The position numbers and the translations under genes were made by a program. The notes beneath the pieces were generated by a model. The model was not told where the DNA came from, ran no database searches, and saw only the letters and a list, made by a program, of their open reading frames with translations. From Rhynchopus sp. YZ270_cl-10 (Eukaryota > Euglenozoa > Diplonemea > Diplonemida > Diplonemidae), in assembly GCA_964035575.1 (NCBI GenBank), contig OZ037848.1, positions 558,001 through 622,000 of the forward strand: 64,000 bases of DNA. Reading direction: 5' to 3'. Of the stretch, positions 11,271 to 21,570 are shown piece by piece. Numbering within the stretch: position 1 is the first letter of the stretch; the number at the start of each line of letters is the position of its first letter.

Positions 11271-11579
11271 TGTGCATGGAGAGCGAGAGAGGGTGCGTTG
11301 GGGAAGGCGCGGTGTCGTTTGTTAACTAAATCTTTCAGCATCTTTAAATTTTGGTGGAAACCCCCCGAAATCAGAGAGCAATGACCAACTTTTTTTTTTC
11401 CATTTCCCAAGTAACATTTAAGATAACCTTTTCAAGGGTGGCTAATAGGTCCACCCCCTTTATCTTACGGAGACACCTAACCATTTCCCACTACGACTGT
11501 GTGGGTCGGCCTTCAAGACAGGGGTGGGGGGTTTTTGAATGAGAAAAATAAAGACGTTAAAAATAAAAAACTGTGGTTG

Positions 11580-11690
11580 TTCATGCAGGCACCTCCGACT
11601 GACCCACGTACGATGCCAGCCATCCGGATGAAAGCACAAGTACCCTGCGGCCTACAACAGTAGATGTAAAAGGAAACCTAATGACTTGCC
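11580..11690. repeat. Dispersed repeat, family E (copy 2)
   Basis: Near-identical to 2229-2340, with small indels such as an extra CAT before CCGGATG. Shared start TTGTTCATGCAGGCACCTCC and end CAACAGTAGATGTAAAAGGA. Confidence 0.6.
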
Positions 11691-12517
11691 CGTACCGTAA
11701 GAGAACGGAGGCGGTTCACAACCGCTCGTCAGCCGGCGGCCCATCTGCCGCTGTAGAGTTGTGAGCTTACAGGTACTCCCGTTCGCTTCACCCAACTCTT
11801 GGTGAACGATAGTCGAGACAAGAGAGCAGAAACCCAAAAACACAAAAAGGGGGAGGGCGGGGAGTCACAACATCTCTCTCTTGGCGTCCCATGTCTGTAC
11901 CAACAGTTAGGCCTCACCCTTTCTCTTAGGGATATACATGGACGTCCTTACAGGCAGTACACCGTAACCTATAGGTGTAGCAGAACCGAAGTCCTGGCCT
12001 GACCGTGTGTCGCTGATTAATGCTCCGGGTGCGAGCACCCGTCATAGCATGGGGAAGCCACAGCCCAGCATTTATATACCCTGCCAGGGTTTAACTTTGC
12101 ATAGGGAAGGGGCAGGGACGTTTAGCACCCTGAGGACAAGGGGGAGAGTCCCGCATACCCAAAAAGAAAGACAAAGGCTATGCACTGGTAGTTTGAAGAA
12201 GAGGCAGGGTTGCTGAAAAACAAAAAGACCCTGAAGGCAAAACGTCCCGCATACCCCTCCTCGCCTCCTGTTTTGTAATCGCTCAGGTAGGAGAGAAATA
12301 AAAAATGGAAAAAATCAATAGTCGTGTCAAAGAAACACCACCAAACGATGAAATAGTCACAAGGGGTTCACTCGGTCATCTCTCAGATGCTTCTCTTTGC
12401 GTACACATGCGGGCATAATTTGCGGAATAATAGAATACTCGCTTTGGATCTTCCTGCGTGTGCACCTTGTTGAGAACCTGAGACTTTGTGCAGAGGCACA
12501 GTGAAGGACAGCGCGGG

Positions 12518-14488
12518 TCACTCTGCCAGGTCGTGGCGGGTGACATACTCACTCCACTGCATGTCGTGGTGCTGGGTCACATGTCGCCGGAGCACGTCTG
12601 CAGACGCAAACACCTCCCCTGCCGCAGGTGGCGCACACTCACGGCACGTCTGCACCGCTTCGGGTGTGTCCTCTCGTGCCCGCTTCTTCGCTACTTTCGT
12701 GTCCGTGTGTTGCGTATCAGCTGCTGCTGTGTCTTCAGCATCCTCAGCATCACCAGAAGCGTTGTCGCTGTCGCTGTCGCTGTCGCTGTCCCCTTCGACC
12801 GCACCGTGCTTCACAAGCGCCTTCCTCATGTCCACCCGCGTGACGTACTCCAGCAGCCTGCTCCCGTCAGCACACCTGCGTGTTGCATCCGCACCTACCC
12901 TCAGCAGCATGTTGCACATCGCAAGGTCGCGCAACATCACAGCCTCCTCCAGGGCACACACCTTCCCGCCGCCCACCGCAGCACCAGCCCGCAGCAGGAG
13001 GCCGCACACCGCAATCTTCTGCGACTGCACTGCGTGCGCAAGACACGTCCGCCCTTCGGCGTCAACAGCAGACAGGTCCGGCTTCCGTTCAAGAAGCAGC
13101 TGCAGTGCCTTCTGCAGACCCAGCCCCGCAGCCACCATTGTAGCCGTCACCCCCTCCTCGTTCACTGAGTCCACATTCGTGCGTGTGTCGCGCAGCAGCG
13201 GCTCGATGCAGGGCAGGCCCGTGTTTGCCAGCACAAAGGGCAGCAGGAAGTTACTGTCGGGCACATTCGGGTCGACTCGTCCGTCCTTAATAAACTCCCG
13301 CAGTGCGACCAGGCGTCCTTGCTTTGCCATGCGTGTCAGTACCGAGTCCCCTGCTGCATCACGCACGTGGATGTCAGCGCCCAAGTCTAACAAAGGACGT
13401 ACGCAGTCATAGGGAACCTCCATCAGCAGCGTGTGCCCTTCAGCGCCGACAGCTTCAAGGTTGAGTCCGCAGGAGAGCAACGCATCGGCTGTCTCCCGCC
13501 ACCCGGGTATCGGGTTCAGGTTGTGCTGCAGGATGCCCCACCCTGATGTGCGCTGTGCGTTCACGTCTGCACCCTTCTCCACCAGGGGGCGCACTGTCGC
13601 AGCCGATATGGGGCAGTGGAGCCGTGCAAAGAAGTCCTTCACAGGCACACCACCCTGTGCGCACAGGGCTGTCACGAACATCTCGAGCGCGGGTGGTGGG
13701 GATGGTTTGTACTTTGGGGGCCACGTTTCACGCGCAGTGTCGACGGCAGCAAGAATCACGTCGAACAACCCGTCAGGTGCCGTGCAGTACTCTGCTGCAA
13801 CACTGGCGGTAACAGGTTCGCTGGGACGGCGAATGCGGCCATACTGAATACTGCTTCGGCGGAACCCATGGCCTCTTCGTGAACGGGAACGTGGCTCTTT
13901 AACTGGAGGAGCAAGCTGCTTGGACAGAGTACGCGCGATGAAGACCTTGGCAAACATCTGCAGGGTGGGCGGGTCGTTCTGCAGCTTCCCTGCAAGCCAC
14001 GTTGGGAAGGGGTACTGCCGAGACACGTCCTCCTCACATATCTTGAGTCCGTTTGCCTTCATCGCCTCAAACGCATCTGGGTTGCTCAACGCAATGTTCA
14101 GGGTCTCCCCGTCGTGGAGGTCGGGGTATGCTGCCACCAGGAGCCCGGCTTTGCGGAAGTCACTTCTCTCCTCACGCACAGCGTGTTCGATGTATGGATT
14201 GATACGGTAGCAATCCATGGCGGGCACCTCCAAAGCATCCAGCTGGCAGCGTGCAACCACCTGCGGCCACACCACCGCCTCCACACAGCACCCGGCACTG
14301 AGCCCTGCAACGCCGTCGTCGTCTGCAAGCACCACATCGTCGGGCAGAAGACGCACGTCAAACGCATCTCCGAGGCGTGGGTAGTGCTCTGCAGCAACAG
14401 CCCCGACAGCAGCACGCAGGGTCGCCAGGCACGACCCGGAGAACTCATGCGGCACCTCCACCATACCGCACCGTATCGTGATGTCCAT
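12518..14488 (-). CDS. Ubiquitin-like + ankyrin repeat + zinc-finger protein
   Basis: 656 residues from the ATG at 14488; a 20-residue upstream extension is Pro-rich and unlikely. Residues 1-75 are ubiquitin-like (MDITIRCGMVEVPHEF, ending LSAGCCVEAVVW). A helical linker follows, then from about 275 to 560 ankyrin repeats (LVEKGADVNAQ, LLSCGLNLEAVGAEGHTLL, LLDLGADIHVRDAAGDSVL, LLLERKPDLSAVDAEGRTCL, MLLRVGADATRRCADGSRLL). Then an acidic EGDSDSDSDSD tract encoded by a hexamer microsatellite, a basic KVAKKRARED nuclear-signal-like patch, and a C-terminal C2H2-like finger (C-x2-C-x17-H-x3-H) with a longer than usual spacer. Likely a nuclear or scaffold adaptor; partner unknown. Confidence 0.85.
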   Translation of the reverse strand: MDITIRCGMVEVPHEFSGSCLATLRAAVGAVAAEHYPRLGDAFDVRLLPDDVVLADDDGVAGLSAGCCVEAVVWPQVVARCQLDALEVPAMDCYRINPYIEHAVREERSDFRKAGLLVAAYPDLHDGETLNIALSNPDAFEAMKANGLKICEEDVSRQYPFPTWLAGKLQNDPPTLQMFAKVFIARTLSKQLAPPVKEPRSRSRRGHGFRRSSIQYGRIRRPSEPVTASVAAEYCTAPDGLFDVILAAVDTARETWPPKYKPSPPPALEMFVTALCAQGGVPVKDFFARLHCPISAATVRPLVEKGADVNAQRTSGWGILQHNLNPIPGWRETADALLSCGLNLEAVGAEGHTLLMEVPYDCVRPLLDLGADIHVRDAAGDSVLTRMAKQGRLVALREFIKDGRVDPNVPDSNFLLPFVLANTGLPCIEPLLRDTRTNVDSVNEEGVTATMVAAGLGLQKALQLLLERKPDLSAVDAEGRTCLAHAVQSQKIAVCGLLLRAGAAVGGGKVCALEEAVMLRDLAMCNMLLRVGADATRRCADGSRLLEYVTRVDMRKALVKHGAVEGDSDSDSDSDNASGDAEDAEDTAAADTQHTDTKVAKKRAREDTPEAVQTCRECAPPAAGEVFASADVLRRHVTQHHDMQWSEYVTRHDLAE

Positions 14489-15146
14489 TGTTGCTACCGT
14501 ATCTGGTGGTGGTGGTGATGTTGGTGTTGGTATGGTGGGAAGGAGCAAACCGTAGTGGGGCGTTTCTTTTGGATAGGAAATGAGTCAGAACAGAGCAGAC
14601 AAACAATAAAGAGGCGTTTTTGGTGGGAAGTGAACGTGGCTACTTTGTCGACAATAATCACATATAAAAACATGATGCATCCCACCCCAGACCAAGCCGT
14701 AATGCCAGTACTTCCCATACGCATCTAAAAGTAACATTGTGGACTTCAAATAAATTAAAAAACGCACCAGAACCTGATACAAAATAAAGAAGAGTTGGTA
14801 AGAACGAAATAAAACAACCTACAACATAAGGCAAAACCTTCATAATTTTCCACCTCACTGTATGCAAATACAGGCAAATCCTAAACAAAACTTTGGATGA
14901 ACGTTGCTAGAGAAACTGGGAACAGTTCTCAACAACAGAACCAAGGGAAAATAACAGAAGCACCTTTCAACCAGAGATTCGCCCTCATAAGAGGAGCATA
15001 CAAACAATATACAAAGAAACGCCAAAAAAAAATGCCGAATCTAAACAACAAGGGTGGTGTTTGGTGTGGTCAGCAGCCCAGTTCCCCCAGGGTTCTCCTG
15101 TGGTTCAACCATGGTTCCACAGGAATTGCACACACCACCCTTTGCG
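14489..15146. other. Gene-free spacer
   Basis: Seen as 5' region of the ankyrin gene and 3' region of the channel gene. Apart from the hairpin at 15096-15124 I see no structure; frames are short and AT-rich. Confidence 0.4.
15096..15124 (-). other. 3'-flank hairpin downstream of channel gene
   Basis: TCCTGTGG (15096-15103) and CCACAGGA (15117-15124) are perfect 8-bp arms around a 13-nt loop that itself contains ACCATGGT. It lies within 50 nt of the channel stop, so it would be in the 3' UTR. Role unknown. Confidence 0.5.
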
Positions 15147-17870
15147 TTAAGAATTCGAAAAGTTCGGTACCTGCGGCGTGAGCGCATTTCCCCCGGGATC
15201 GAGGAGGCCTGGGGAGGAGGGCTCTCGGCGGCTTTTTCGTAAAGAGCTAGTTGAGACGCCTGTGACGGCGCTTTTGGTACTGGAGGTGTCTTCCTCGAGG
15301 AGAAGTTTGACGTCGAGCTGGCATGAGAGCGATGTGTTAGACAGGCTTCCTTTGGGCACCTCGGGACTCCGCGCTAATGACAACGGGTTATCAACCATGA
15401 AGCTTTTGTGGCGTTCCTTTCGTGATGCCTTTATCGCCTTGCCCGCCTCACGCGGCCCAAGAAGACCACCATGTATAGTAGATGTCTCACGACGCAGACT
15501 CGTCGTAGACGGCGCGCGCCACAAAACGTCCGGTCCGCTGCTGGCACTCTCGGTGTTGTGTTCGGGGTTTGCGGAACAAAATGGCTCTTCCTCCACAACC
15601 TGGTTGAGGCGCGCTGTCGCCTGCGCTTCGATATCGGTGCGTAGATGCGGGAAGGCGCTGACCACGAGGGAGAAGTCTTGTGCGGTGAGAATCAGCAAGT
15701 TGCAAAACCCTACTGTGCGCACCGTGGCAGTGCGGGTCACGTTTGTGAGAATCGCGATTTCGCCGAACATGTCGCCAGCAGAGAGTTCGCAGACGACATT
15801 CCCATCCACCTCAACCTCGCAGACACCACAACGTATGAAGAACATCTCATTCCCATCCGCACCCTCCTCGATAATGGTGTGCCCCGGTGGCAGCACCACC
15901 AGCTGCAAGCACTGCTGCAGCGCGTAGATGAACTCATCATCCTGCGTCGCGCTCTTCAACAAACTCAGCTGCCCAACAGTATCCCGCCCGATGATCAGAT
16001 CAAGCGACACCTTCAGCGGCGGGGGCAGGCCTGGCAACATTTCCTCCCCCAGGTGAAACTGTCCTGTGGATCGGAAGATGTGTTTGTGGTAGTCGACGAC
16101 CTCTTTCACAAAGTTCTCGGGAATACGGCCACGTGCCAGGTCGTCTGAGAGCGCTAGGCACATCTCCTCGACGAAGCCGTCGAAGCGTCCTTCGGCGTCT
16201 TGCGTTTGGAGGGCCAGCCCGACGACGGCGAAGACGAGCGCATACACGAAGACACCAATGAGGACCACAAGCAGCGCGAACACTGCCTGCGCGTCGTCGT
16301 CTGGGAACTTCCCACGCGAAAGCCCCGCCATCGTGTTCACTGCATATGAGAGCGACTGTAGATACCGTGTCGCCATGTCAAGCTCAGAGTAGTTCGGCAC
16401 CGTCAGCACTATCGCAACGCTTTCATCCCCCGTTCGAATGCAAAGCTGGTTGAAAATGCACGCCACCAAATGCCCGAAAAGCAGCCACCAATAGAGTGCA
16501 TCCACAATGCGCCACCATTTTTGCCCAAATATCTTGGAAAATACGTTCTGCGCAGCGCCGCGTGAGTAGTACAGCAACAGAAGCTTGTTGAGGCGGAACA
16601 GCGGGTGCATGAAGTACTGTGGTGCGACGATCCCAGCAATCAGCTCCATCGGGAGTGCAATAATGAGCTCGAGGTAAAAGCTCGGGGAGTGCAGGTTCAT
16701 CCGGACAATATCCGATGGGTTGTACACCATGACACCAAGCTCGTTCGCCTTCGGGAAGTGGAAACCACACCACACCTGACACCACATCACTATGTCCGAG
16801 AGCAGCAACATAACTGTTATAATCCCTGGCCCCAAATGCGGCCCACTCTTAAACTCCACGAACGGATCTAGGAAGCAGAACAACAGAATTGGCACTGTGA
16901 TGTTCACCTGCGAGTAGGCGTAGATGAGGGGCAGGAAGAAACGCTCGTAGAGGACCTGCATATGCTGCAGGCGGACTTCATTTCGCTGCTCTTTGGTTGT
17001 GATCGTGAAGCGTTGCCTGTCGCGTGCGGCCACGACTTTGTGCAACTCGGCCATGTCATTCTCAAATTTGATTTCGTCGTCACCCTTCTGCGAAGACGAG
17101 AACAATACAAAGAAGTCCTGCATCTCCAACATCCCCTCGTTCTGTGGGTCTGTCGCGCTCTCTGGGTCGGAGTGCACCATCTCAATCAGTTCTGCAACGT
17201 CTGCATCTGTATGCGGGATGGAAAGCTGCTTGAGCACACCACTTATCCCCGCCTTTCCTAACATCGACTCTTGAGGGTCAAAGCTGTACCATACACTGTA
17301 CACTTGATCAAGCGTGAGACCGTTTAGCGTTGCGGTTGCGCAGGCTGTCTGAATTAATGGAGCGAAAGACGTAAACTTTTTCTCCTTTTTGAAGGTTTGA
17401 AACGAGGGCTCGAAGTTTGAGTAGTAGACGGTGCCGATGTGGACTGGGTCTATGCTGTGGAAGAAATCGATTTCGGTGCAGTGGTCCATCTGCACTGCGA
17501 GGAGACGGAGCAGCTTCATTATGCCTGCGTAGTCGAGCCCCAATGAGTCCTTATCGAGCGTCTTCCAGAGGTCGTACAGGGGCCCTGTGGGCGTATGACC
17601 CGAGCTGTACATCACATGCTCCGCGAAACGCTGTTTCGATACCAGCAACGGTGTGTTCGGAGCACTGGCACGGCTATAAGTGTGCATGAACGACTGCATG
17701 CGGGCAAAGCTCCCACTTCTCCCACGCGACATCCGGTCTGTCCCAGAGGTCTTCGCAGGACTCCCCATCAGAATCGAAGAGGAGAAGTCCAGCGGAAGCG
17801 ACCCCTCCATCTCAGTCTGTATCATCATCTGATCCGGCCCCACCCCCGAGGCAGGTATAGGGACTAACAT
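15147..17870 (-). CDS. Cyclic-nucleotide-gated ion channel with EF-hand-like N terminus
   Basis: 907 residues from the ATG at 17870. Residues 95-255 hold EF-hand-like helices; the first loop, DKDSLGLDYAGI near 106, keeps most calcium-site acids. Membrane segments span about 305-555 (ITVPILLFCFLDPF, ITVMLLLSDIVMW, ELIIALPMELIAG, WWLLFGHLVACIF, AVFALLVVLIGVFVYALVF). The pore, YLQSLSYAVNTMAGLSRGKF (504-521), has the pore-helix pattern but lacks the GYG/GFG filter, and the S4-like stretch has few positive charges, pointing to a weakly voltage-sensitive, probably poorly K-selective channel. Residues 640-755 are a cNMP-binding domain with the phosphate-cassette motif GDMFGEIAIL...RTATVRT. The C-terminal 150 residues are Ser-rich. 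Plasma or ciliary membrane is likely. Confidence 0.92.
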   Translation of the reverse strand: MLVPIPASGVGPDQMMIQTEMEGSLPLDFSSSILMGSPAKTSGTDRMSRGRSGSFARMQSFMHTYSRASAPNTPLLVSKQRFAEHVMYSSGHTPTGPLYDLWKTLDKDSLGLDYAGIMKLLRLLAVQMDHCTEIDFFHSIDPVHIGTVYYSNFEPSFQTFKKEKKFTSFAPLIQTACATATLNGLTLDQVYSVWYSFDPQESMLGKAGISGVLKQLSIPHTDADVAELIEMVHSDPESATDPQNEGMLEMQDFFVLFSSSQKGDDEIKFENDMAELHKVVAARDRQRFTITTKEQRNEVRLQHMQVLYERFFLPLIYAYSQVNITVPILLFCFLDPFVEFKSGPHLGPGIITVMLLLSDIVMWCQVWCGFHFPKANELGVMVYNPSDIVRMNLHSPSFYLELIIALPMELIAGIVAPQYFMHPLFRLNKLLLLYYSRGAAQNVFSKIFGQKWWRIVDALYWWLLFGHLVACIFNQLCIRTGDESVAIVLTVPNYSELDMATRYLQSLSYAVNTMAGLSRGKFPDDDAQAVFALLVVLIGVFVYALVFAVVGLALQTQDAEGRFDGFVEEMCLALSDDLARGRIPENFVKEVVDYHKHIFRSTGQFHLGEEMLPGLPPPLKVSLDLIIGRDTVGQLSLLKSATQDDEFIYALQQCLQLVVLPPGHTIIEEGADGNEMFFIRCGVCEVEVDGNVVCELSAGDMFGEIAILTNVTRTATVRTVGFCNLLILTAQDFSLVVSAFPHLRTDIEAQATARLNQVVEEEPFCSANPEHNTESASSGPDVLWRAPSTTSLRRETSTIHGGLLGPREAGKAIKASRKERHKSFMVDNPLSLARSPEVPKGSLSNTSLSCQLDVKLLLEEDTSSTKSAVTGVSTSSLRKSRREPSSPGLLDPGGNALTPQVPNFSNS

Positions 17871-18111
17871 CCTGATGGGTGTCCCTCAGGACAGTGGGGT
17901 GGTGTAGGGGGCCAGGCTCTCCATCTGTTAGATGTTGGGGGAGGTGGGAGGTGGGAGGTGGGAGGCGTGGGGTGTTTCAACAAAAAATTAATATAAAACA
18001 CGGCAGAGCGGGGTCCCTAACGGTTCACTGGGGGGGATCCACATAGAAAAAGAAAAAAAAAAATACGAAAGCAAGGAAGAAAACCAGTAAAAAAAAAAAA
18101 AAAAAAATAAC
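17871..18111. other. Spacer 5' of the channel gene
   Basis: Contains GGTGGGAGGTGGGAGG tandem runs at about 17944-17966, which on the transcribed strand form a long CCACCTCC pyrimidine tract ending in CCCATCAG one base before the channel ATG, a good trans-splice acceptor candidate. Long A runs precede the next element. Confidence 0.45.
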
Positions 18112-19833
18112 TGGGGTGATCTGGGGTCTTTTTTTTCAAGATTATTCACTAGCCATTCACAAAAATTCACAAAAATTCACAAATATTCACGAAAACCTAC
18201 ACACCCGCGTATCACGTGTGTTTCCGCCTCGTTGTGAATTTTTGTGAATTTTTGTAATTTTTTGTGTTTTTTTTGTGATTTTTTGTGATTTTTTTTTTGG
18301 TTTTTGGTGTGGTGCATAACCGATTACCCGTGTTTCTACCAGTTTAAACGACGGCATTTGCATTTCCGGAATCCGCCCGGCCAGTGGTGGGGTCAATTTG
18401 CCGAAATGGACAAGTTCTCGTTTTTGGTCAATTTCACAGTATACACAGTATACCACAGTATACCACAGTATACACAGTATACACAGTATACACAGTATAC
18501 ACAGTATACACAGTATACACAGTATACCACAGTATACCACAGTATACCACAGTATACCACAGTATACCACAGTATACCACAGTATACACAGTATACACAG
18601 TATACACAGTATACACAGTATACACAGTATACACAGTATACACAGTATACACAGTATACACAGTATACACAGTATACACAGTATACACAGTATACCACAG
18701 TATACCACAGTATACCACAGTATACCACAGTATACCACAGTATACCACAGTATACACAGTATACACAGTATACACAGTATACACAGTATACACAGTATAC
18801 ACAGTATACACAGTATACACAGTATACACAGTATACACAGTATACACAGTATACACAGTATACACAGTATACACAGTATACACAGTATACACAGTATACA
18901 CAGTATACACAGTATACACAGTATACACAGTATACACAGTATACACAGTATACACAGTATACACAGTATACACAGTATACACAGTATACACAGTATACAC
19001 AGTATACACAGTATACACAGTATACACAGTATACACAGTATACACAGTATACACAGTATACACAGTATACACAGTATACACAGTATACACAGTATACACA
19101 GTATACACAGTATACACAGTATACACAGTATACACAGTATACACAGTATACACAGTATACACAGTATACACAGTATACACAGTATACACAGTATACACAG
19201 TATACACAGTATACACAGTATACACAGTATACACAGTATACACAGTATACACAGTATACACAGTATACACAGTACAGTACAGTACAGTACAGTACAGTAC
19301 AGTACAGTACAGTACAGTACAGTACAGTACAGTACAGTACAGTACAGTACAGTACAGTACAGTACAGTACAGTACAGTACAGTACAGTACAGTACAGTAC
19401 AGTACAGTACAGTACAGTACAGTACAGTACAGTACAGTACAGTACAGTACAGTACAGTACAGTACAGTACAGTACAGTACAGTACAGTACAGTACAGTAC
19501 AGTACAGTACAGTACAGTACAGTACAGTACAGTACAGTACAGTACAGTACAGTACAGTACAGTACAGTACAGTACAGTACAGTACTGCAAACCCAAAAAA
19601 AATCACAAACCCTGCACTAGCGATTCACATAAATTCACAAAAGTTCACAAAAATTCACAAAAATTCACAAAACCTGCACTAGCGATTCACATAAATTCAC
19701 AAAAATTCACAAAAATTCACATTCATTCACAAAAGATCCCACACATGGTGTATCACGTGTGTTTTCGCCTCGTTGTGAATTTTTGTGAATGGCTGGTGAA
19801 TAATCTTGAAAAAAAAGTCCCCAGATCACCCCA
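18112..19833. mobile_element. MITE-like element carrying satellite arrays
   Basis: Terminal inverted repeats start TGGGGTGATCTGGGG at 18112 and end CCCCAGATCACCCCA at 19833, and stay similar for about 60 bp through AAGATTATTCAC-AGCCATTCACAAAAATTCAC. Both flanks read ATAAC, a likely 5-bp target duplication. Inside the arms are many ATTCACAAAA units and a shared GTATCACGTGTGTTT-CGCCTCGTTGTGAA segment, and the core is the tandem array listed next. No transposase is encoded, so it is non-autonomous. The superfamily is not identified. Confidence 0.75.
18437..19585. repeat. Nested tandem arrays of 9-, 10- and 5-bp units
   Basis: About 1.15 kb. The order is 9-mers ACACAGTAT, six 10-mers ACCACAGTAT, about a dozen 9-mers, six 10-mers, a run of roughly 58 9-mers, then from about 19270 roughly 60 pentamers ACAGT. 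Every 9- or 10-mer junction makes the palindrome GTATAC and the pentamers make GTAC. The long open frames across it (YTQYTQ, TVYTVY, HSIHSI and antisense) are by-products of stop-free units, not genes. Confidence 0.95.
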
Positions 19834-19841
19834 ATAACTAT

Positions 19842-20012
19842 TTATTCAACGCCTTTTAGCGTGGTTTTTTTTTGCGATAACTTCACGCATTTTTTTCCCA
19901 GGCGAGTGGTAGTTAATTTGCCGAGCGAAGCGAGGCAAATTGAATCCACGAGCCTGGGAAAAAAATAAGTGAAGTATCGCAAAAAAATTCGCTAGAAGGC
20001 GTTGAATACGTA
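19842..20012. repeat. Long near-perfect palindrome
   Basis: Arms of about 80 bp (TTATTCAACGCCTT-TAGCG outside, GCGATA-CTTCA and CCCAGGC inside) meet at GAGCGAAGCGAG near 19920-19932. It lies between the satellite-bearing element and the element at 20025 and shares the AGCGTGGTTTTT-GCGATAACTTCACGC motif with 21090-21250, so it may be an end segment of that second element. Confidence 0.7.
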
Positions 20013-20024
20013 ATTTTATTTCAC

Positions 20025-21306
20025 GTTAAATAAAGTATACGAAAGGATTTGGCACTTTTAGCGTGACTCATTTATTGTGCAATAACTAACGAGTATGTGT
20101 CCCTCCAGGTAGCTTTCCTTACCCTCCCGCCAGCGCTACCGGGAATCCCACGGGACCCCTAGCTAGGCTAGCGGGACTCCCGCTGGGGGGGGCTGGCGTA
20201 CCTGAGGGGCTGGAGGGAGGCTAAAAAAGATCGGGTCTTTTGTTTGTGCGCTCAAAGCCGGGAAAACAAAAAGGTGAAAAAATGTGTTAAACTGAAGTAC
20301 GGTTGTTGTGGTTAATTGAGTACTCAAAGAAAACAAGCAAGCTTCTGTTTTTTTCAATCCGTTTTGTTTGCCCTGCAGCGCTGCCTCCAATCTTTTTAGA
20401 ATTGACAACAAGTTGTTTTATCAAAAAGGCTGGAGGGTCCCTCCAGCCCTGTTACCCTCCCGCGGGGGAACCTGCAAAAACCCGGTAAACTGGGCCCGGG
20501 TGCTAGCGGGAGGTCGGGAAATGGCTATCGTGCAAGAGCGAGAGACATTCAGAAGATCCCCGCCCATCACAGAATATCATGTCAGCACCGCCTTCCTCAC
20601 AATGAAGTAAGGGGGTGGTGTGTCCTTCGCCTTCATAGGTAATGAAGGAGTCGATTTCTTGTTTCGTAAGTGAGGAGTGTCTTGGACTGTCGTGTCGGTA
20701 GCCGGTCTCGTGTTGCTTCAAGAGACACACGAGCCTGCGGAAACTGGTCTTGCAGTTGCACCCCATACTCCCTCACCAATATGCTGCTCAGCTTACTGAA
20801 CGCTGTCCATTACGACAACGATTTGATGCACTATGCACAAAAAAAAGTCGGCTTCCGTGGGCTTACCGTTGGGCTTCCCTTAAAAAGCGGTCCCATTCAC
20901 GGATGTACGGTGTCGACGATGCTAGTCCTTCAACAAAACCACTGTAGTGCTCGTCCATCTCTTGTCGGAGGACCGTTTGCGTCTTAGATCCTTCGGCATG
21001 TTGCGTGTGTCAAAAAAAAAATGGGAAAAGTGCAAAAAAAAATCGCAATTTTCAATTTTTAGGCGGGTGGTGGTGCAGGATGTACCAAAATTTAGCGTGA
21101 AGTTATCGCCAAAAAAAACCCCTGTTTTAGCGTGAAAAAAACAAAAATAAAATCACGCTCCTAAGGAATTGCAGTGAAAAAAAGTGAAAATGCGTGAAAT
21201 AAAGTTCAATTAGCGTGGTTTTTATTTGCGAAAAAAACACGGCGTGAAATTATCATTAAAAAGAATCACGCTAAAAGTGCCAAATCCTTCGTATACTTTA
21301 TTTAAC
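20025..21306. mobile_element. Element with 41-bp terminal inverted repeats and decayed coding remnants
   Basis: GTTAAATAAAGTATACGAAA (20025-) plus GGATTTGGCACTTTTAGCGT is repeated inverted at 21266-21306 with one 1-bp indel. Interior: GC-rich repeats around CTCCAGGTAGC and CCTCCCGC (20100-20230, 20430-20520) and minus-strand protein-like stretches without full frames, for example MDEHYSGFVEGLASS followed by YIREWDRFLREAQR near 20880-20975 and HSSLTKQEIDSFITYEGEG near 20620-20690. I do not recognise the protein; it could be captured host sequence or an eroded transposase. Confidence 0.6.
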
Positions 21307-21363
21307 TGTGGAATAAAAAAAAAAAAAAACACTCACTCCATGCCAACGCCTTTTGGCTGCAAA

Positions 21364-21570
21364 TTCGGCCGGAGGCGGTGACGTAGTTGGGCCAGCCGGT
21401 ATGGTTCCAGGGTGCAGAGCCCGCGTGGTAGCCACTGCTGGACCAGTTGAGGGTGCCGATGCCGAGAGCAAAGCCCCACTGCGAGGTGGGGTTCAGATAG
21501 TAGTCGTTCGACATATTAGTTACAAAGTGTTGCGTAGATCTGATACGATTCACAGTCGCCTTAGATCAGT
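21364..21570 (-). pseudogene. Broken partial copy of the GH127 gene
   Basis: About 180 bp at 21364-21545 is almost identical to 26538-26715 of the GH127 gene (TNMSNDYYLNPTSQWGFAL ... GTLNWSSSGYHAGSAPWN). Just after it, ATTCACAGTCGCCTT (21551-21565) matches about 26878-26892, so roughly 160 bp of the parent is missing between the two matches. It lacks the catalytic region and start, so it is a pseudogene fragment. Its edge at CATGCCAACGCCTTTTGGCT also occurs beside the third propeller copy. Confidence 0.85.

Larger units (their letters stand above)
11073..12517. other. Gene-free spacer with two repeat-family copies
   Basis: Holds a family A stem-loop remnant and a family E copy (listed separately). 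No credible coding frame on either strand. Confidence 0.45.

Noticed and set aside
18437-19585. CRISPR array or telomeric repeat
   Set aside because: Units are contiguous without unique spacers, and the sequence is not TTAGGG-like.
18187-19837. Very long open frames on both strands (YTQYTQ, TVYTVY, HSIHSI, ILCILC, YCTVLY repeats)
   Set aside because: They are translations of stop-free 9-, 10- and 5-bp tandem units, open in several frames at once.
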